A DNA stretch of 62,820 nt from the NCBI RefSeq assembly GCF_028289705.1, contig NZ_JANQOI010000038.1:1-62820 (forward strand), written 5' to 3'. This stretch comes from Pelagibius sp. Lineage in GTDB: Bacteria; Pseudomonadota; Alphaproteobacteria; Kiloniellales; Kiloniellaceae. Shown here piece by piece: positions 50,368 through 60,800 of this stretch (its first letter is position 1; each line of letters opens with the position of its first letter). The translations under genes were made by a program, and so were the position numbers. The notes under the pieces are model-generated. The model was not told the DNA's origin. It saw only the letters and a program-made list of their open reading frames with translations, and made no database searches.

Positions 50368-51336
50368 TTAGGCTTCGAGATCGAGGCTTTGCGCCTCCTC
50401 CTGAACCGATGCATCGACTCTTGGGTCCGCCACGCGCGCGAGGTTGAGCTCGGCGTCGAGCAGCAGCTTGGTGATCGTCTCGCCGTTGTCGTTGCGGTAG
50501 CTGGTGAAGGCAAAGATGGTCAGGCGCGTCTGGAATTCGATCGCCTCCTCGCTGAGCCGCTCGCGCACCTGGGCAAGACTTTCCTTGAGCGCGTCCGGGG
50601 TCTCCGCCTCTTCGGCTTCCTCCGCGATCTCCGCGGCGTCCGCGGCATCGTCCACCGGAGCGGCGGCATGTGCCGGCGCCGCCGGCGGCTGGACCTCGCT
50701 GTCCAGGAGTTTTTCGACGAGCGCGCGCGGATCGCCCAGGGTCTCCGGCTCGATGACCATCAGCGGCTCGGTAGCCGCGGCGGCGCCGCCGGACTGAATG
50801 TGCTGCTCGAAGGAGAGGCTCGCCATGGCGACCGAGACCTCTCCGGTGTCGTGGTTCACCTCGATCTCCAGTGAGCGGGCGACCAGCGAGGTGGACTGGC
50901 TGAACGAACTGCCGGAGATGGCGGTGACCTGGCTGACGGCGGCGAAGGTGAGTTCGGCGGTGAAATTGACGCCGTCCTTCAGCGCCGCGATGACCGGTTC
51001 CACGAAGGCCTGGGCGAAACCTTTGGCGGCCTCGGTGTCGAAGCCGAAGGCCTTCAGCACCTGGCCCAGGTCGCGGCGCATGGTCTCCAGCGCCTTGCGC
51101 ACGAAGCCGCCCGCCTCGCCCAACAGGGCGCGGCTTTCGGTTTCCGCGGCAACGCCCTCGCCGACGCTTTCGACGTCCTGGGCCGCTTCGGCCTCGGGCG
51201 AGAGCGCCACCAGATCGCGCGCCGGGACGGCAGCGTCGTCGACAGGGACCTGCGGCCGCCGGCCGGCGAAACCGTCGGCACCGCGGTGAAAGAACTCCGG
51301 CAGCAGGCCGGAGGGATCATAGGCTGTGGGAATCAT
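50368..51336 (-). CDS. Conserved-looking hypothetical protein, 322 residues
   Basis: Starts MIPTAYDPSGLLPEFFHRGA behind an AGGAGGAGGAA site. It is acidic and Ala/Glu-rich overall. Residues about 80-165 look like an ordered domain (GFVRKALETMRRDLGQVLKA, then AELTFAAVSQVTAISGSSFS). Residues 210-260 are a low-complexity Ala/Glu/Pro linker. The C-terminus (ETITKLLLDAELNLARVADP) is helical. No signal peptide or membrane segment. I do not recognise a family. It has its own terminator and is divergent from the alcohol dehydrogenase gene. Confidence 0.72.
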   Translation of the reverse strand: MIPTAYDPSGLLPEFFHRGADGFAGRRPQVPVDDAAVPARDLVALSPEAEAAQDVESVGEGVAAETESRALLGEAGGFVRKALETMRRDLGQVLKAFGFDTEAAKGFAQAFVEPVIAALKDGVNFTAELTFAAVSQVTAISGSSFSQSTSLVARSLEIEVNHDTGEVSVAMASLSFEQHIQSGGAAAATEPLMVIEPETLGDPRALVEKLLDSEVQPPAAPAHAAAPVDDAADAAEIAEEAEEAETPDALKESLAQVRERLSEEAIEFQTRLTIFAFTSYRNDNGETITKLLLDAELNLARVADPRVDASVQEEAQSLDLEA

Positions 51337-51631
51337 CGATTCCTCCTCCTGAGGCGGCGCGCCAGGCTCCTGAACGGCCCGGACGGGATGGACTGACCTG
51401 CCCACCGCTGCGCCGAAAGCAATCGCGTTATCTTGGATTTTACAGACCAGGGGTGAAGGAATCCTTAGTTCGCGGGTTTCGGCGAAGGTCGCATTCCCGC
51501 GTCCCGGCGCACAACGAATGGCTGCTATTTGCGTGCCTTGCGAACAAGCGGTTGGACCGCAGGACGCGTTACGGTTATCAGAAGGTAAAGGCGAACCGCC
51601 CACCCACTCACCCAACCAAGGCCGACCGTCG

Positions 51632-52825
51632 ATGACCTCCGCAGCGCCCGACACCGATCCGCAAGACCTGAAGGGAAGCTGGGGCTTCCCCACCCAGATG
51701 ATTTTCGGACCCGGCCGCATCCGCAATCTGGGGCGCGCCTGCAAGGGACTGGGTATGACGCGGCCCCTGCTGGTGACCGACCCGGGCCTAGCCGCCCTGC
51801 CCATGGTGCGCGAGGCCATCGCGGCCAACGAGGCCGAAGGGCTGCCCACCGGGCTGTTCTCCGCGGTGAAGCCCAACCCCGTCGGCCAGAACGTCGACGA
51901 AGGCGTGGCGGCCTACCGCGACGGGAGCCATGACGGGGTGATCGCCTTTGGCGGCGGCTCGGCGCTGGACTGCGGCAAGGCGGTCGCCCTGATGGCCGGC
52001 CAGAGCCGCCCGCTCTGGGACTTCGAGGACAAGGGCGACAACTGGAAGCGGGTCGACCCGGAGGGCGTCGCCCCCATCGTCGCCGTGCCCACCACCGCCG
52101 GCACCGGCTCCGAGACCGGGCGCGCCTCGGTGATCCTCGACGAGGCGACCCACATCAAGAAGATCATCTTCCATCCGAAGATGATGCCCGGCACCGTGGT
52201 CTCCGATCCCGAACTGACGGTCGGCCTGCCGCCCCACGTCACCGCGGCCACCGGCATGGACGCCCTCGCCCACTGCCTGGAGGCCTACTGCGCGCCGGGC
52301 TATCACCCCATGGCCGAGGGCATCGCCGTCGAAGGCATCCGCCTGGTGAAGGACTGGCTGCCGACGGCAGTGAAGGACGGCGGCAACCTGGCGGCGCGCG
52401 CCCACATGCTGGCGGCGGCCTCCATGGGTTCGACGGCGTTCCAGAAGGGCCTGGGGGCGATCCACTCCCTCAGCCATCCCATCGGCGCGCTCTACGACAC
52501 CCACCATGGCCTGACCAACGCCGTGGTCATGCCCTATGTGCTGGCCTTCAACCGGCCGGCCATCGAGGATAAGATGGCGCGTCTGGCCGCCTGGCTCGGC
52601 CTGCCCTCCCCCTCCTTCGCCGCGGTTCAGGACTGGGTCCTGGCACTCCGCGCCGAGGTGGGCATCCCCGAGCGGTTGGAGGGCATCGGCGTCGGCGGGG
52701 AGCGCGTCGAGGAGATCGCCGCCATGGCCGCCGAGGACCCTACGGCGCCCACCAATCCGATCCCGGCAGGCCCTGCGGAGATGCGCGCCATGTTCGAAGC
52801 GGCCCTGGAGGGACGGCTCGGCTGA
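51632..52825 (+). CDS. Iron-containing alcohol dehydrogenase
   Basis: A 397-residue group III alcohol dehydrogenase. The NAD-binding motif is IAFGGGSALDCGKA. VAVPTTAGTGSETGRASVI binds phosphate. The iron-ligand residues are in GMDALAHCLEAYCAP (Asp, His) and GAIHSLSHPIGALYDTHHG (two His). The start at ATG 51632 (MTSAAPDTDPQ) is chosen for length and family fit. The substrate is unclear; short-chain alcohols or a semialdehyde are typical. Confidence 0.92.
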   Translation: MTSAAPDTDPQDLKGSWGFPTQMIFGPGRIRNLGRACKGLGMTRPLLVTDPGLAALPMVREAIAANEAEGLPTGLFSAVKPNPVGQNVDEGVAAYRDGSHDGVIAFGGGSALDCGKAVALMAGQSRPLWDFEDKGDNWKRVDPEGVAPIVAVPTTAGTGSETGRASVILDEATHIKKIIFHPKMMPGTVVSDPELTVGLPPHVTAATGMDALAHCLEAYCAPGYHPMAEGIAVEGIRLVKDWLPTAVKDGGNLAARAHMLAAASMGSTAFQKGLGAIHSLSHPIGALYDTHHGLTNAVVMPYVLAFNRPAIEDKMARLAAWLGLPSPSFAAVQDWVLALRAEVGIPERLEGIGVGGERVEEIAAMAAEDPTAPTNPIPAGPAEMRAMFEAALEGRLG

Positions 52826-53069
52826 TTTGCGCGCGTGACACGGGAATCGACCGAGCAATAAAGTTACCCGGAGATGCCGGCCGGACGGCCCTTGCGAATG
52901 GCAGCGGCGCCGCGCATTTAACGATCCGTCTATTTTGCGAGGGCCAAACTCTTCTTATTGAATACTTAACGACAACCCCTGACATTTGTGGAAACACAAA
53001 CATTCGCCGGTGCGGCGGATCCGCCCCTGTGGCGCTGCCCCGGCCGGCGTAGACCGAATAGGGGTTCTC
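52826..53069 (+). promoter_or_regulatory. Leader of the leucine-type dehydrogenase gene with small inverted repeat
   Basis: TTTGTGGAAACACAAA at 52985-53000 (6-bp arms, GAAA loop) lies about 70 bp before the dehydrogenase ATG, in an AT-richer stretch (52930-53000) within GC-rich DNA. It could be an operator or a leader hairpin. No gene is seen in this gap. Confidence 0.45.
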
Positions 53070-54119
53070 ATGTCTGTTTTCGAACATCGCGAGTTCGACG
53101 GCCACGAGCAGGTGGTCTTCTGCCACGACGCAGACAGCGGCCTGAAAGCCATCATCGCCGTCCACAACACCAATCGCGGCCCGGCCCTCGGCGGCTGCCG
53201 CATGTGGCCCTATGCCGACGAGGCCGAAGCGCTCACCGACGCGCTGCGCCTGTCGCGGGGCATGACCTACAAGTCGGCCCTGGCGGGCCTCGATTTCGGC
53301 GGCGGCAAGTCGGTGATCATCGGCGATCCCCGTAAGGACAAGTCGGACGCGCTGTTCGGTGCCATGGGCCGCTTCGTCGACAGCCTGGGCGGGCGCTATA
53401 CCGTGGCCGAGGACGTCGGCATCTCGGTGCCGGACGTCGAAATCATGGAGCGGGAAACCCGCCATGTGGCCGGCACCCGCAAGGGCGGCGCCGGCGATCC
53501 CTCCCCCGCCACCGCCTACGGCGTCTTCATGGGGCTGAAGGCTGCGGTGCGCCACAAGACGGGACGCGACAACCTGCGCGGCCTGCGCGTCGCCGTCCAG
53601 GGCGTCGGCCATGTCGGCTACTACCTCTGCAAGCACCTGTCGGACGCGGGGGTCGAGCTGATCGTCAGCGACATCGCCCAGGACTCCCTGGACCGGGTGG
53701 TCGCCGAGTTCGACGCCAAGGTGGTCGCGCCGGAGGCCATCTATGCGGTGGAGGCCGACATCTTCGCGCCCTGTGCGCTGGGCGCCGTGATCAACGACGA
53801 GACCCTGCCGCTCCTCAAGGCGCAGATCGTCGCCGGTTCCGCCAACAACCAGCTCGCCGAGGCACGCCACGGCGAGGCCCTGCGCCAGCGCGGCATTCTC
53901 TACGCGCCGGACTACGTGCTGAACGCCGGCGGCATCGTGCTGATAAGCCAAGAGGGCCCGCGTTACGACGAGGCGAAGGCCTACGCCCACGTGGCGCGCA
54001 TCCACGACACCCTGCTGGAGATCTTCCGCCGCGCCGACACCCGCAGGATCGCAACCTCCGAAGCGGCCGACTACCTCGCCGAAGAACGCTTCCGCAAGAC
54101 CCGCCCCCAGGCGGCCTAA
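53070..54119 (+). CDS. Leucine/phenylalanine/valine-type amino-acid dehydrogenase
   Basis: A 349-residue Glu/Leu/Phe/Val dehydrogenase that oxidatively deaminates branched-chain or aromatic amino acids with NAD. Catalytic residues: [20 protein letters not shown] with Lys68 and Lys80. [14 protein letters not shown] gives the Asp region, [16 protein letters not shown] is the dinucleotide-binding loop and [14 protein letters not shown] follows. ATG 53070 matches the family start. It is convergent with the cupin gene (6-nt gap). Confidence 0.92.
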   Translation: MSVFEHREFDGHEQVVFCHDADSGLKAIIAVHNTNRGPALGGCRMWPYADEAEALTDALRLSRGMTYKSALAGLDFGGGKSVIIGDPRKDKSDALFGAMGRFVDSLGGRYTVAEDVGISVPDVEIMERETRHVAGTRKGGAGDPSPATAYGVFMGLKAAVRHKTGRDNLRGLRVAVQGVGHVGYYLCKHLSDAGVELIVSDIAQDSLDRVVAEFDAKVVAPEAIYAVEADIFAPCALGAVINDETLPLLKAQIVAGSANNQLAEARHGEALRQRGILYAPDYVLNAGGIVLISQEGPRYDEAKAYAHVARIHDTLLEIFRRADTRRIATSEAADYLAEERFRKTRPQAA

Positions 54120-54125
54120 CTTGCG

Positions 54126-54701
54126 TCAGCGGCGCGGAATGCCCCTGGCCTGCTCGGCCGGGAGGTCGCGCCGGGTCACCCCATCGACCAGCACGAAAGC
54201 GATGATGCAGGTCTCGCTGCCGCGGTTGGACCAGGCGTGGTTGGTGCCGCGCTGAACGACGATGTCCCCCGCCCGCAGATGCACCTCGGTCTCGTCCAGC
54301 AGCATGTAGATCTCGCCCTTCAGGACGATCGCATAGTCGAGAGAGTCGGTCCGATGCATGAAGGGATGGCGGGCGCCCTCCACGATGTTGGCGGCGGCGC
54401 CCATCTCGGCGAAGGCCGCCTTCCCGTCGAGGGTCGCCAGCACGTTGGGGTCTTCCGGCTCGAACTCTACGCAGCGGAAAACCGACCCATTCCCCGGCGG
54501 GTGGAGCACGAAGTCGCCTTCGCAGGTTTCCTGCGCACCGTCATACTCCGCCGGCGTGCCGTCCGAGAGCCAGAAGTTGGTCAAGGTCACGCCCGGCCGG
54601 CTGGGCCTCTGCAGCGCCTGCGTCGCCTCCTGGTCCGACACGACCACGGCAACACCGTTGTCGTCGTGGCCGGTGACGACACGCCGAAATCTCCGCGCCA
54701 T
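54126..54701 (-). CDS. Cupin-domain protein
   Basis: A 191-residue protein with a C-terminal cupin barrel: MHRTDSLDYAIVLKGEIYML (motif 1, with His and Glu), then RAGDIVVQRGTNHAWSNRG (motif 2, with His). The N-terminal 80 residues (FRRVVTGHDDNGVAVVVSDQ) form a shared lead domain seen in small cupins of catabolic operons. GAGGGTG precedes the ATG. It begins 2 nt after the stop of the TRAP permease, so it is translated from the same message and may act on the transported compound. Confidence 0.87.
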   Translation of the reverse strand: MARRFRRVVTGHDDNGVAVVVSDQEATQALQRPSRPGVTLTNFWLSDGTPAEYDGAQETCEGDFVLHPPGNGSVFRCVEFEPEDPNVLATLDGKAAFAEMGAAANIVEGARHPFMHRTDSLDYAIVLKGEIYMLLDETEVHLRAGDIVVQRGTNHAWSNRGSETCIIAFVLVDGVTRRDLPAEQARGIPRR

Positions 54702-54703
54702 AT

Positions 54704-56608
54704 TCACCCTCGATTTGCCTGTTGATGCGATGCCTGAAGCCGGAGCCGGCCGATAGCGAGGAGACCGATGAGCAGGGCCGCGCCGATCAGGCTGCTCCAG
54801 ATTTCCTGGAACAGCAGCAGCGCCCCGCCTGAGAAAACCAGTCCCCGCAGCCACAAGTCGAGCGGCCGGTTCAGACAGCCGATCACGGCGACGGCCACGG
54901 CGAAGGTGCCCGCCGTGCCGGTGATCACGGCTACAACGTTCTCCACGAGGCTGCCTTGCAGCAAAAGCCCCGGCCCGAAGCAGAAGGCGAAAGGCAGCAG
55001 ATAGGATGTGAGCCCATAGCTCGCCGCCGTCCAGCCGACCTTGTTGATCCCGGCCCCCGCGATGCCCGCGGCCACATAGGACGCGAGGGCGACCGGCGGA
55101 GTGATAGTCGAGATACAGCCGTAAAAGAAGACGAAGAAATGCGCGGTCAGCAGCGGCATCCCGAGCTTCACCAGCGCCGGGGCCACGACGGTCGCGAGGA
55201 TCAGATAGGCGGCGGTCGTCGGCAGGCCCATGCCCAGAATGATCGCGGCCACCATGGTCAGGACCAGCGCCAGCACCAGCGAGCCGCCGGAGGCGAGGTC
55301 GATCAGGATCGCGATCTTCGGACCGAGACCGCTGACGGCCAGGGTTCCGGAGATGATCCCCGCCGCCGCGCAGGCCGCCGAAATCGGCGCAACGTTCCGC
55401 GCCCCGTTGGCGATGCCGGCGCCAAGCCGGCGGATGAAGGAAAGCCTGAACTCCCTGGTCCAAAGCAGCTCGCCGACCACCAGCAGAATGATCGCCCAGA
55501 AAGACGCTTTGAACGGCGAATAGCCCCAGAGCATCAGGCCGAGGAGCAGACCGAGGGTCGCGATAAAGCGCGAGCCCTCGAACAGGACCTGCCAGAGCGA
55601 GCGCCCGTCTTCCACCTCCTGCACCGGCGGCCGGAGGTCGCTCTTGACGGCCTGCAGATGGACGATGAAGAAGATCGACGCGAAAAACAGCAGCGCCGGC
55701 AGCAGACCCACGCCCATGATCTCCACATAGGGAATGCCGACGATCTCGGCCATCAGAAAGGCGGCCGCCCCCATGATCGGTGGCATAATCTGGCCACCGG
55801 TGGAGACCACCGCCTCGATGGAGGCCGCCTGATGAGCGGCATAGCCTTCGCGCTTCATCATCGGGATCGTCAGCGTGCCGGTCACCGCCACGTTGCCGGC
55901 GGCTGACCCCGAGATCATGCCGATGAGCGTGGAGAACAGCACGGCGGTCTTGGCACCGGCGGCCCTGAGGCCGCGGGTCAGTCTGCGCGACAGCTCGAAA
56001 AAGAAATCGCCGGCGCCGAAGGCCGAGAGCAGCGCCCCGAAGACCGTGAACAGCACGATATAGGTGGCGGCGACGCCGATGGGAATGCCGAAGACGCCCT
56101 GGGTATCGGTGGTCAGAAAGATGACGATCCGCTCGAAGCTGTAGCCGCGCGCGCCCAGCAGGCCCGGAAGGTATGGACTTACGAAGGGGTAGAGAAAGAA
56201 CAGCAGCGTGATCGCCGCCAGCACCAAGCCGACGCCGCGCCGCGCCGCCTCGAAGACCAGGACCACGATCACCGCGCCGGCATAGAAGTCGCCCGGCTCG
56301 GTCAGTCCGCCGCTGAAGGCAATCGCCTTCCAGCGTGACAGCAGCCAGGCGCCGGCGCCGAGCACGGCGATCACCAGCACGACGCTCAACAGCCTGTCGA
56401 AGCGGCTGCCCTCCGCCGCCTTGCTGAACGGCCGGCTCAGAAAAAGCAGGCTGAAGGCGAGCATGAGGTGCGTCAGGCGCATCTCCATCGTGGAAACCGC
56501 GAAGACGCCGGACACCAGAACGAGGTGATAGAGGCCGAGCCCCAGCGCCAGGAGCCCTATGAGGTCCCGCAGCGTGAAGTGCTTCGTTATCTGTGCCGTG
56601 TTGAGCAA
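54704..56608 (-). CDS. TRAP transporter fused permease (4TM/12TM, TAXI-associated)
   Basis: A 634-residue membrane protein with about 17 helices combining the small DctQ-like and large DctM-like parts. Family landmarks: LIGMISGSAAGNVAVTGTLT (followed by IPMM), GGQIMPPIMGAAAFLMAEIV, and ILGMGLPTTAAYLILATVVA further on. Its solute-binding protein is encoded 84 nt upstream. Tripartite secondary import of an organic anion is expected. Confidence 0.93.
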   Translation of the reverse strand: MLNTAQITKHFTLRDLIGLLALGLGLYHLVLVSGVFAVSTMEMRLTHLMLAFSLLFLSRPFSKAAEGSRFDRLLSVVLVIAVLGAGAWLLSRWKAIAFSGGLTEPGDFYAGAVIVVLVFEAARRGVGLVLAAITLLFFLYPFVSPYLPGLLGARGYSFERIVIFLTTDTQGVFGIPIGVAATYIVLFTVFGALLSAFGAGDFFFELSRRLTRGLRAAGAKTAVLFSTLIGMISGSAAGNVAVTGTLTIPMMKREGYAAHQAASIEAVVSTGGQIMPPIMGAAAFLMAEIVGIPYVEIMGVGLLPALLFFASIFFIVHLQAVKSDLRPPVQEVEDGRSLWQVLFEGSRFIATLGLLLGLMLWGYSPFKASFWAIILLVVGELLWTREFRLSFIRRLGAGIANGARNVAPISAACAAAGIISGTLAVSGLGPKIAILIDLASGGSLVLALVLTMVAAIILGMGLPTTAAYLILATVVAPALVKLGMPLLTAHFFVFFYGCISTITPPVALASYVAAGIAGAGINKVGWTAASYGLTSYLLPFAFCFGPGLLLQGSLVENVVAVITGTAGTFAVAVAVIGCLNRPLDLWLRGLVFSGGALLLFQEIWSSLIGAALLIGLLAIGRLRLQASHQQANRG

Positions 56609-56641
56609 GGACCACTCTGCTCCACTCGCGACCGGAAGGAC

Positions 56642-56671
56642 CGGCGGACCCCTGGCCGAGGGGTTCCGCCG
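56642..56671 (-). promoter_or_regulatory. Intercistronic hairpin between TAXI and TRAP genes
   Basis: CGGCGG and CCCC blocks at 56642-56652 pair with GGGG and CCGCCG at 56660-56671 with one small mismatch. It lies between the binding-protein stop and the permease start with no T-tract, so it more likely stabilises the upstream message than terminates. Confidence 0.5.
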
Positions 56672-56692
56672 CCTTCGGTTCCCGGGCGATAG

Positions 56693-57619
56693 CTACTTCT
56701 TGAAGTAGCGCGCCGCACCCTCGTGCAGGGTGATGGCCAGGTTCAGGGAATCCGCCGGATCGATCTGCCGGGCGTTGGCATTCTCGGCCTTGAACTCCTC
56801 GAGATGATCGAACACCGCCGCGGTGATGTCGTAAACCCTGTCGGCATCCATCGAGGAGGGAACGATCAGCATGTTGTTGACGCCGATCACCTTGCCGGGC
56901 CCATCGGTGCCGTAGACATCGGCCGGAATCTCCACCGCCTTGAAGGCGCCGTTCTTGCCGAGCGCCTCGTCAAGTTTGCCGTCGGAGAAGGCGATGAAGC
57001 GCAGCTTGTTGCCGGCGCTGGCCTGCATGACCGCGGAGGCCGGATAGCCGGAGAGCGCGAAAGCGGCATCGACATTCCCATCGGACAGCTGGCTGAAGCC
57101 GTCCGAGTAGGAGAGGAAGCTTGGCGTGAAATCGTCCAGCGTCATGCCGTGCAGGGGCAGCAGGAAATTCAGGAAGCCGAGGGTACCGCCGCCAGCCGGA
57201 CCGACCGCCACGCGCTTGCCCTTGATGTCTTCAAAGGACCGGATGTCCGATCCGTCGAGCACGATCATGTGCAGGACGCTGGGATGCAAGGCCGCGATGG
57301 CCTTCATGTCGATGGCCCCGGACTTGTAGGGGCCCGCCCCCTTGGTCGCCAGAACCGCCAGATTGTTGTTGGTGATGGCGATGTCGACCTCGCCGCTGCC
57401 GACCAGGCGCGGGTTCTGAACCGAACCGCCGGTGACCACCGGCACCATGGTGATATCGCCCTCGGCGTACTTGTTGACCAGGTTCGATATGCCTTGCCCG
57501 ATCGGATAGAAGGCGCCGCCAAGGCTCGCGGTGCCGATGCGCAGTTCCTCGGCGGCCAGCGAGGCCGTCTGCGCGACGAGCCCGGCCACGAAACAGAGCG
57601 TTGCCAATCCTTTGGCCAT
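56693..57619 (-). CDS. TAXI-family TRAP solute-binding protein
   Basis: A 308-residue periplasmic binding protein. The signal peptide ends near residue 22 (ASLAAEELRIG). Typical TAXI elements: LRIGTASLGGAFYPIGQGIS, VVTGGSVQNPRLVGSGEVDI, and GKRVAVGPAGGGTLGFLNFL. GGGAGG lies before the ATG. First gene of a TAXI-TRAP-cupin operon. The ligand is not deducible. Confidence 0.93.
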   Translation of the reverse strand: MAKGLATLCFVAGLVAQTASLAAEELRIGTASLGGAFYPIGQGISNLVNKYAEGDITMVPVVTGGSVQNPRLVGSGEVDIAITNNNLAVLATKGAGPYKSGAIDMKAIAALHPSVLHMIVLDGSDIRSFEDIKGKRVAVGPAGGGTLGFLNFLLPLHGMTLDDFTPSFLSYSDGFSQLSDGNVDAAFALSGYPASAVMQASAGNKLRFIAFSDGKLDEALGKNGAFKAVEIPADVYGTDGPGKVIGVNNMLIVPSSMDADRVYDITAAVFDHLEEFKAENANARQIDPADSLNLAITLHEGAARYFKK

Positions 57620-57643
57620 GGGGTCCTCCCGGTTTCTTATTTA

Positions 57644-57680
57644 CCGATATTAATTACGATATCAAAAAAATATCGATATT
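57644..57680. promoter_or_regulatory. AT-rich promoter with CGATAT repeats upstream of TAXI gene
   Basis: CGATAT occurs at 57645, 57657 and 57674, the last inside a perfect palindrome AATATCGATATT (57669-57680). The block contrasts strongly with the GC-rich flanks and lies 25-60 bp upstream of the binding-protein ATG. It is probably the promoter with overlapping operator sites for a dedicated regulator, which is not in the window. Confidence 0.55.
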
Positions 57681-57876
57681 ACTATAGGTTTCTGTTCGTA
57701 GGCGGACGCAGCAGTCCGATCACAAGACCGAAGCCCGAAAACCGGATGCGCGGGAGGTTTCCCGCCGCGGCAGGGTGCAGAGGGGAATCGACGGTGAAGC
57801 CCACCGCCTGTCTTAGAGCGGATCGGGAGGAGACGAGGCCAGGCCTCGGCGTTCGAGGCTTACGCTTCCGAGCGCG

Positions 57877-60800
57877 TCAGCGCGACAAGCCCTCTTGCAA
57901 TGACATCAAAGACGCATTGCCGCCGGCGGCGGTGGTGTCGACCGAGAGGGTCTTCTCGGTGGCGAAGCGGTGCAGGTAGCGGGGGCCGCCGGCCTTGGGG
58001 CCGGTGCCCGACAGACCCTGCCCGCCGAAGGGCTGCACGCCGACCACGGCGCCGATGATGTTGCGGTTCACATAGGCGTTGCCCACCGGCAGGCGGTTGC
58101 AGATGTGATCGACGGTGGCGTCGATGCGCGAGTGCACCCCCAGCGTCAGGCCGTAGCCCGTCCCGGCGATGGCGTCGAGCACCTGGTCGAGGCGGTCGGC
58201 GCGGTAGCGCACGATGTGGAGGATGGGGCCGAAGACCTCCCGCTCCAGAACCTCGATGCCGTCGATCTCGTAGGCGGCGGGGGCGACGAAGCTGCCGCCC
58301 GCCGCAGCATCCGGCAGGGGCAGCTCGTAGGTCAGCTTCGCGTCCTTGGCCATGCGCGCCTTGTGGGCCTCCAACATGGCTTTGGCCTCTTCGTCGATCA
58401 CCGGGCCGACATCGGTGGCGAGCTCCGCGGGATCGCCAACCACCAGCTCCGCCATGGCGCCCTTCAGCATCGTCAGCATCTTGTCGGCCACGTCCGCCTG
58501 CAGGAAGAGCACGCGCAGGGCCGAGCAGCGCTGGCCCGCCGATTGAAAAGCCGAGGTGATGACGTCCTCGGTCACCTGCTCCGGCAGGGCGGTGGAGTCC
58601 ACCAGCAAGGCGTTCTGGCCGCCGGTCTCGGCGATCAGCGGCACGATGGGACCTGGGCGCGCGGCAAGCGCCTGGTTGATGATCCGCGCGGTCTCGGTGG
58701 AGCCGGTGAAGGCGACCCCGGCGACCCGCGGGTCGGCCACCAGCGGCGCGGCGATGGTGGGCCCGTCGCCGGGCAATAGGTGCAGCACGTCGCCCGGCAC
58801 CCCGGCGCGGTGGAGAATGCGCACCGCTTCCGCGGCCACCAGCCCGGTCTGCTCCGCCGGCTTGGCGAGCACCGCGTTGCCGGCGGCCAGCGCCGCGGCC
58901 ACCTGGCCGGTGAAGATCGCCAGCGGGAAGTTCCAGGGGGAGATGCAAAGGAAAACGCCGCGCCCCTGCAGGGAGATCTCGTTGCGCTCCCCCGTCGGGC
59001 CGGGCAGGGCCAGCGGCGCGCCGAAGTCGGCCTTGGCGCGGGCGGCGTAGTAGCGCAGGAAGTCTACCGCCTCGCGCAGCTCCGCCACACCGTCGGGCAG
59101 GGACTTGCCCGCCTCGCGCTGGCAGAAGGCGATGAGCCGCGGTGTCGCCACCTCCATCAGGTTGGCGGCCCGCTCCAGCGCGGCGGCGCGCTCCGCCGCC
59201 GGGGTGGCGTTCCAGGCGAAGGCGGCGCGGCTGGCGCGGGCCAGCGCCGTCTCCGCGTCCGCCGCCGTCGCCCAGGCGATCTCGCCGACGGTCTCGCCGC
59301 GCTTCGCCGGATTGGTGACGGCGCGGCGCTCCGCCCCTGCCTGTTCGACCCCGCCGACGATGGGCCCGGCGCTCCAGGGCTCGGCCGCCGTGTGGGCGAT
59401 GCCCTGCTGCAGCTCCGCCACCGCCAGGGGATCGCTGAGGTCGATGCCGGCGGCGTTCGGTCGCTCGTCCCCGAAGAGATCCACCGGCAGCGGAATGCTC
59501 GGATGCGGGATCTCCACCGCCGCCCGCAGCTTGGCCGCCGGGTCGGCGACGATGGCATCCACCGGCAGCTTCTCGTCCTGGATACGGTTGACGAAGGAGG
59601 AGTTGGCGCCGTTCTCCAGCAGGCGGCGCACCAGATAGGCCAGCAGGTCTTCGTGGCTGCCCACAGGCGCATAGATGCGGCAGGGCCGGTCCAGCTTGTC
59701 GGCGCCCACCACCTGGTCGTAGAGCGCCTCGCCCATGCCGTGGAGGCGCTGGAACTCGAAGTCGGCACGGTTGCCCGCGGCCTCCAGCACCCAGGCCAGG
59801 GAGTGGGCGTTGTGGGTGGCGAACTGCGGATAGAAGGCCTCGGGCTCGGCCAGCAGGCGCTTGGCGCAGGCGAGGTAGGAGAGATCGGTGGAGGCCTTGC
59901 GGGTGAAGACCGGATAGCCGGCCAGGCCCTGTTCCTGGGCGCGCTTCACCTCGCTGTCCCAATAGGCGCCCTTGACGAGGCGCACCATGAGGCGGCGGTT
60001 GTGGCGCCGCGCCATGGCCGCCAGCCAGTCGAGCAGCGGCAGGGCGCGCTTCTGATAGGCCTGGACCGCCAGGCCGAAGCCGTTCCAGCCGGCGAGGTCG
60101 GGGTCGCCGGAGACCGCCTCGATGACATCGAGGGAGAGGTCGAGGCGCTCGGCCTCCTCGGCGTCCACCGTCAGGCCGATGGCGGCGGCCTTGGCGTCCT
60201 CGGCCAGCACCTTCAGCCGCTGCACCAGATCGCGCAGAGCCCGTTCGCGCTGGGCAAAGAAATAGCGCGGGTGCAGGGCGGAGAGCTTGATGGAGATGCC
60301 CGGCGCCTCGATGGGCCCCTTGGCGCTGCCGTCCGGCCCCACCGCGGCCTTGCCGATGGCGGCGATGGCCGCGCGGTAGGACTGGAAGTAGCGCTCGGCA
60401 TCGGCGGCGGTGTGGGCGGCCTCCCCCAGCATGTCGTAGGAGTAGCGGTAGCCCTTCTTCTCGCTGGCCCGGGCGCGCTCCAGCGCCTCCTCGATGGTGC
60501 GGCCCATGACGAACTGGCGCCCCAGGATGCGCATGGCCTGGGTCACGGCGCCGCGGATCACCGGCTCGCCGGACTTCTGCACCAGCCGGCCCAGGGTCGC
60601 GCCGAGATCGCGGGCGTCGTTCTCGTCCAGCTTGACCACGCGGCCGGTGAGCATCAGCGCCCAGGTGGAGGCGTTGACGAAGAGCGACTCGCTGTGCCCG
60701 AGGTGGGCCCGCCAGTCGGCCTCGGCGATCTTGTCCTTGATCAGCTTGTCGACGGTGGCGGCGTCGGGCACCCGCAATAGCGCCTCGGCCAGGCACATGA

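Noticed and set aside
57860-60796. 978-codon minus-strand open frame overlapping putA
   Set aside because: An off-frame reading of GC-rich putA, full of Arg/Gly/Pro and without domains; putA in the other frame has all its catalytic motifs.
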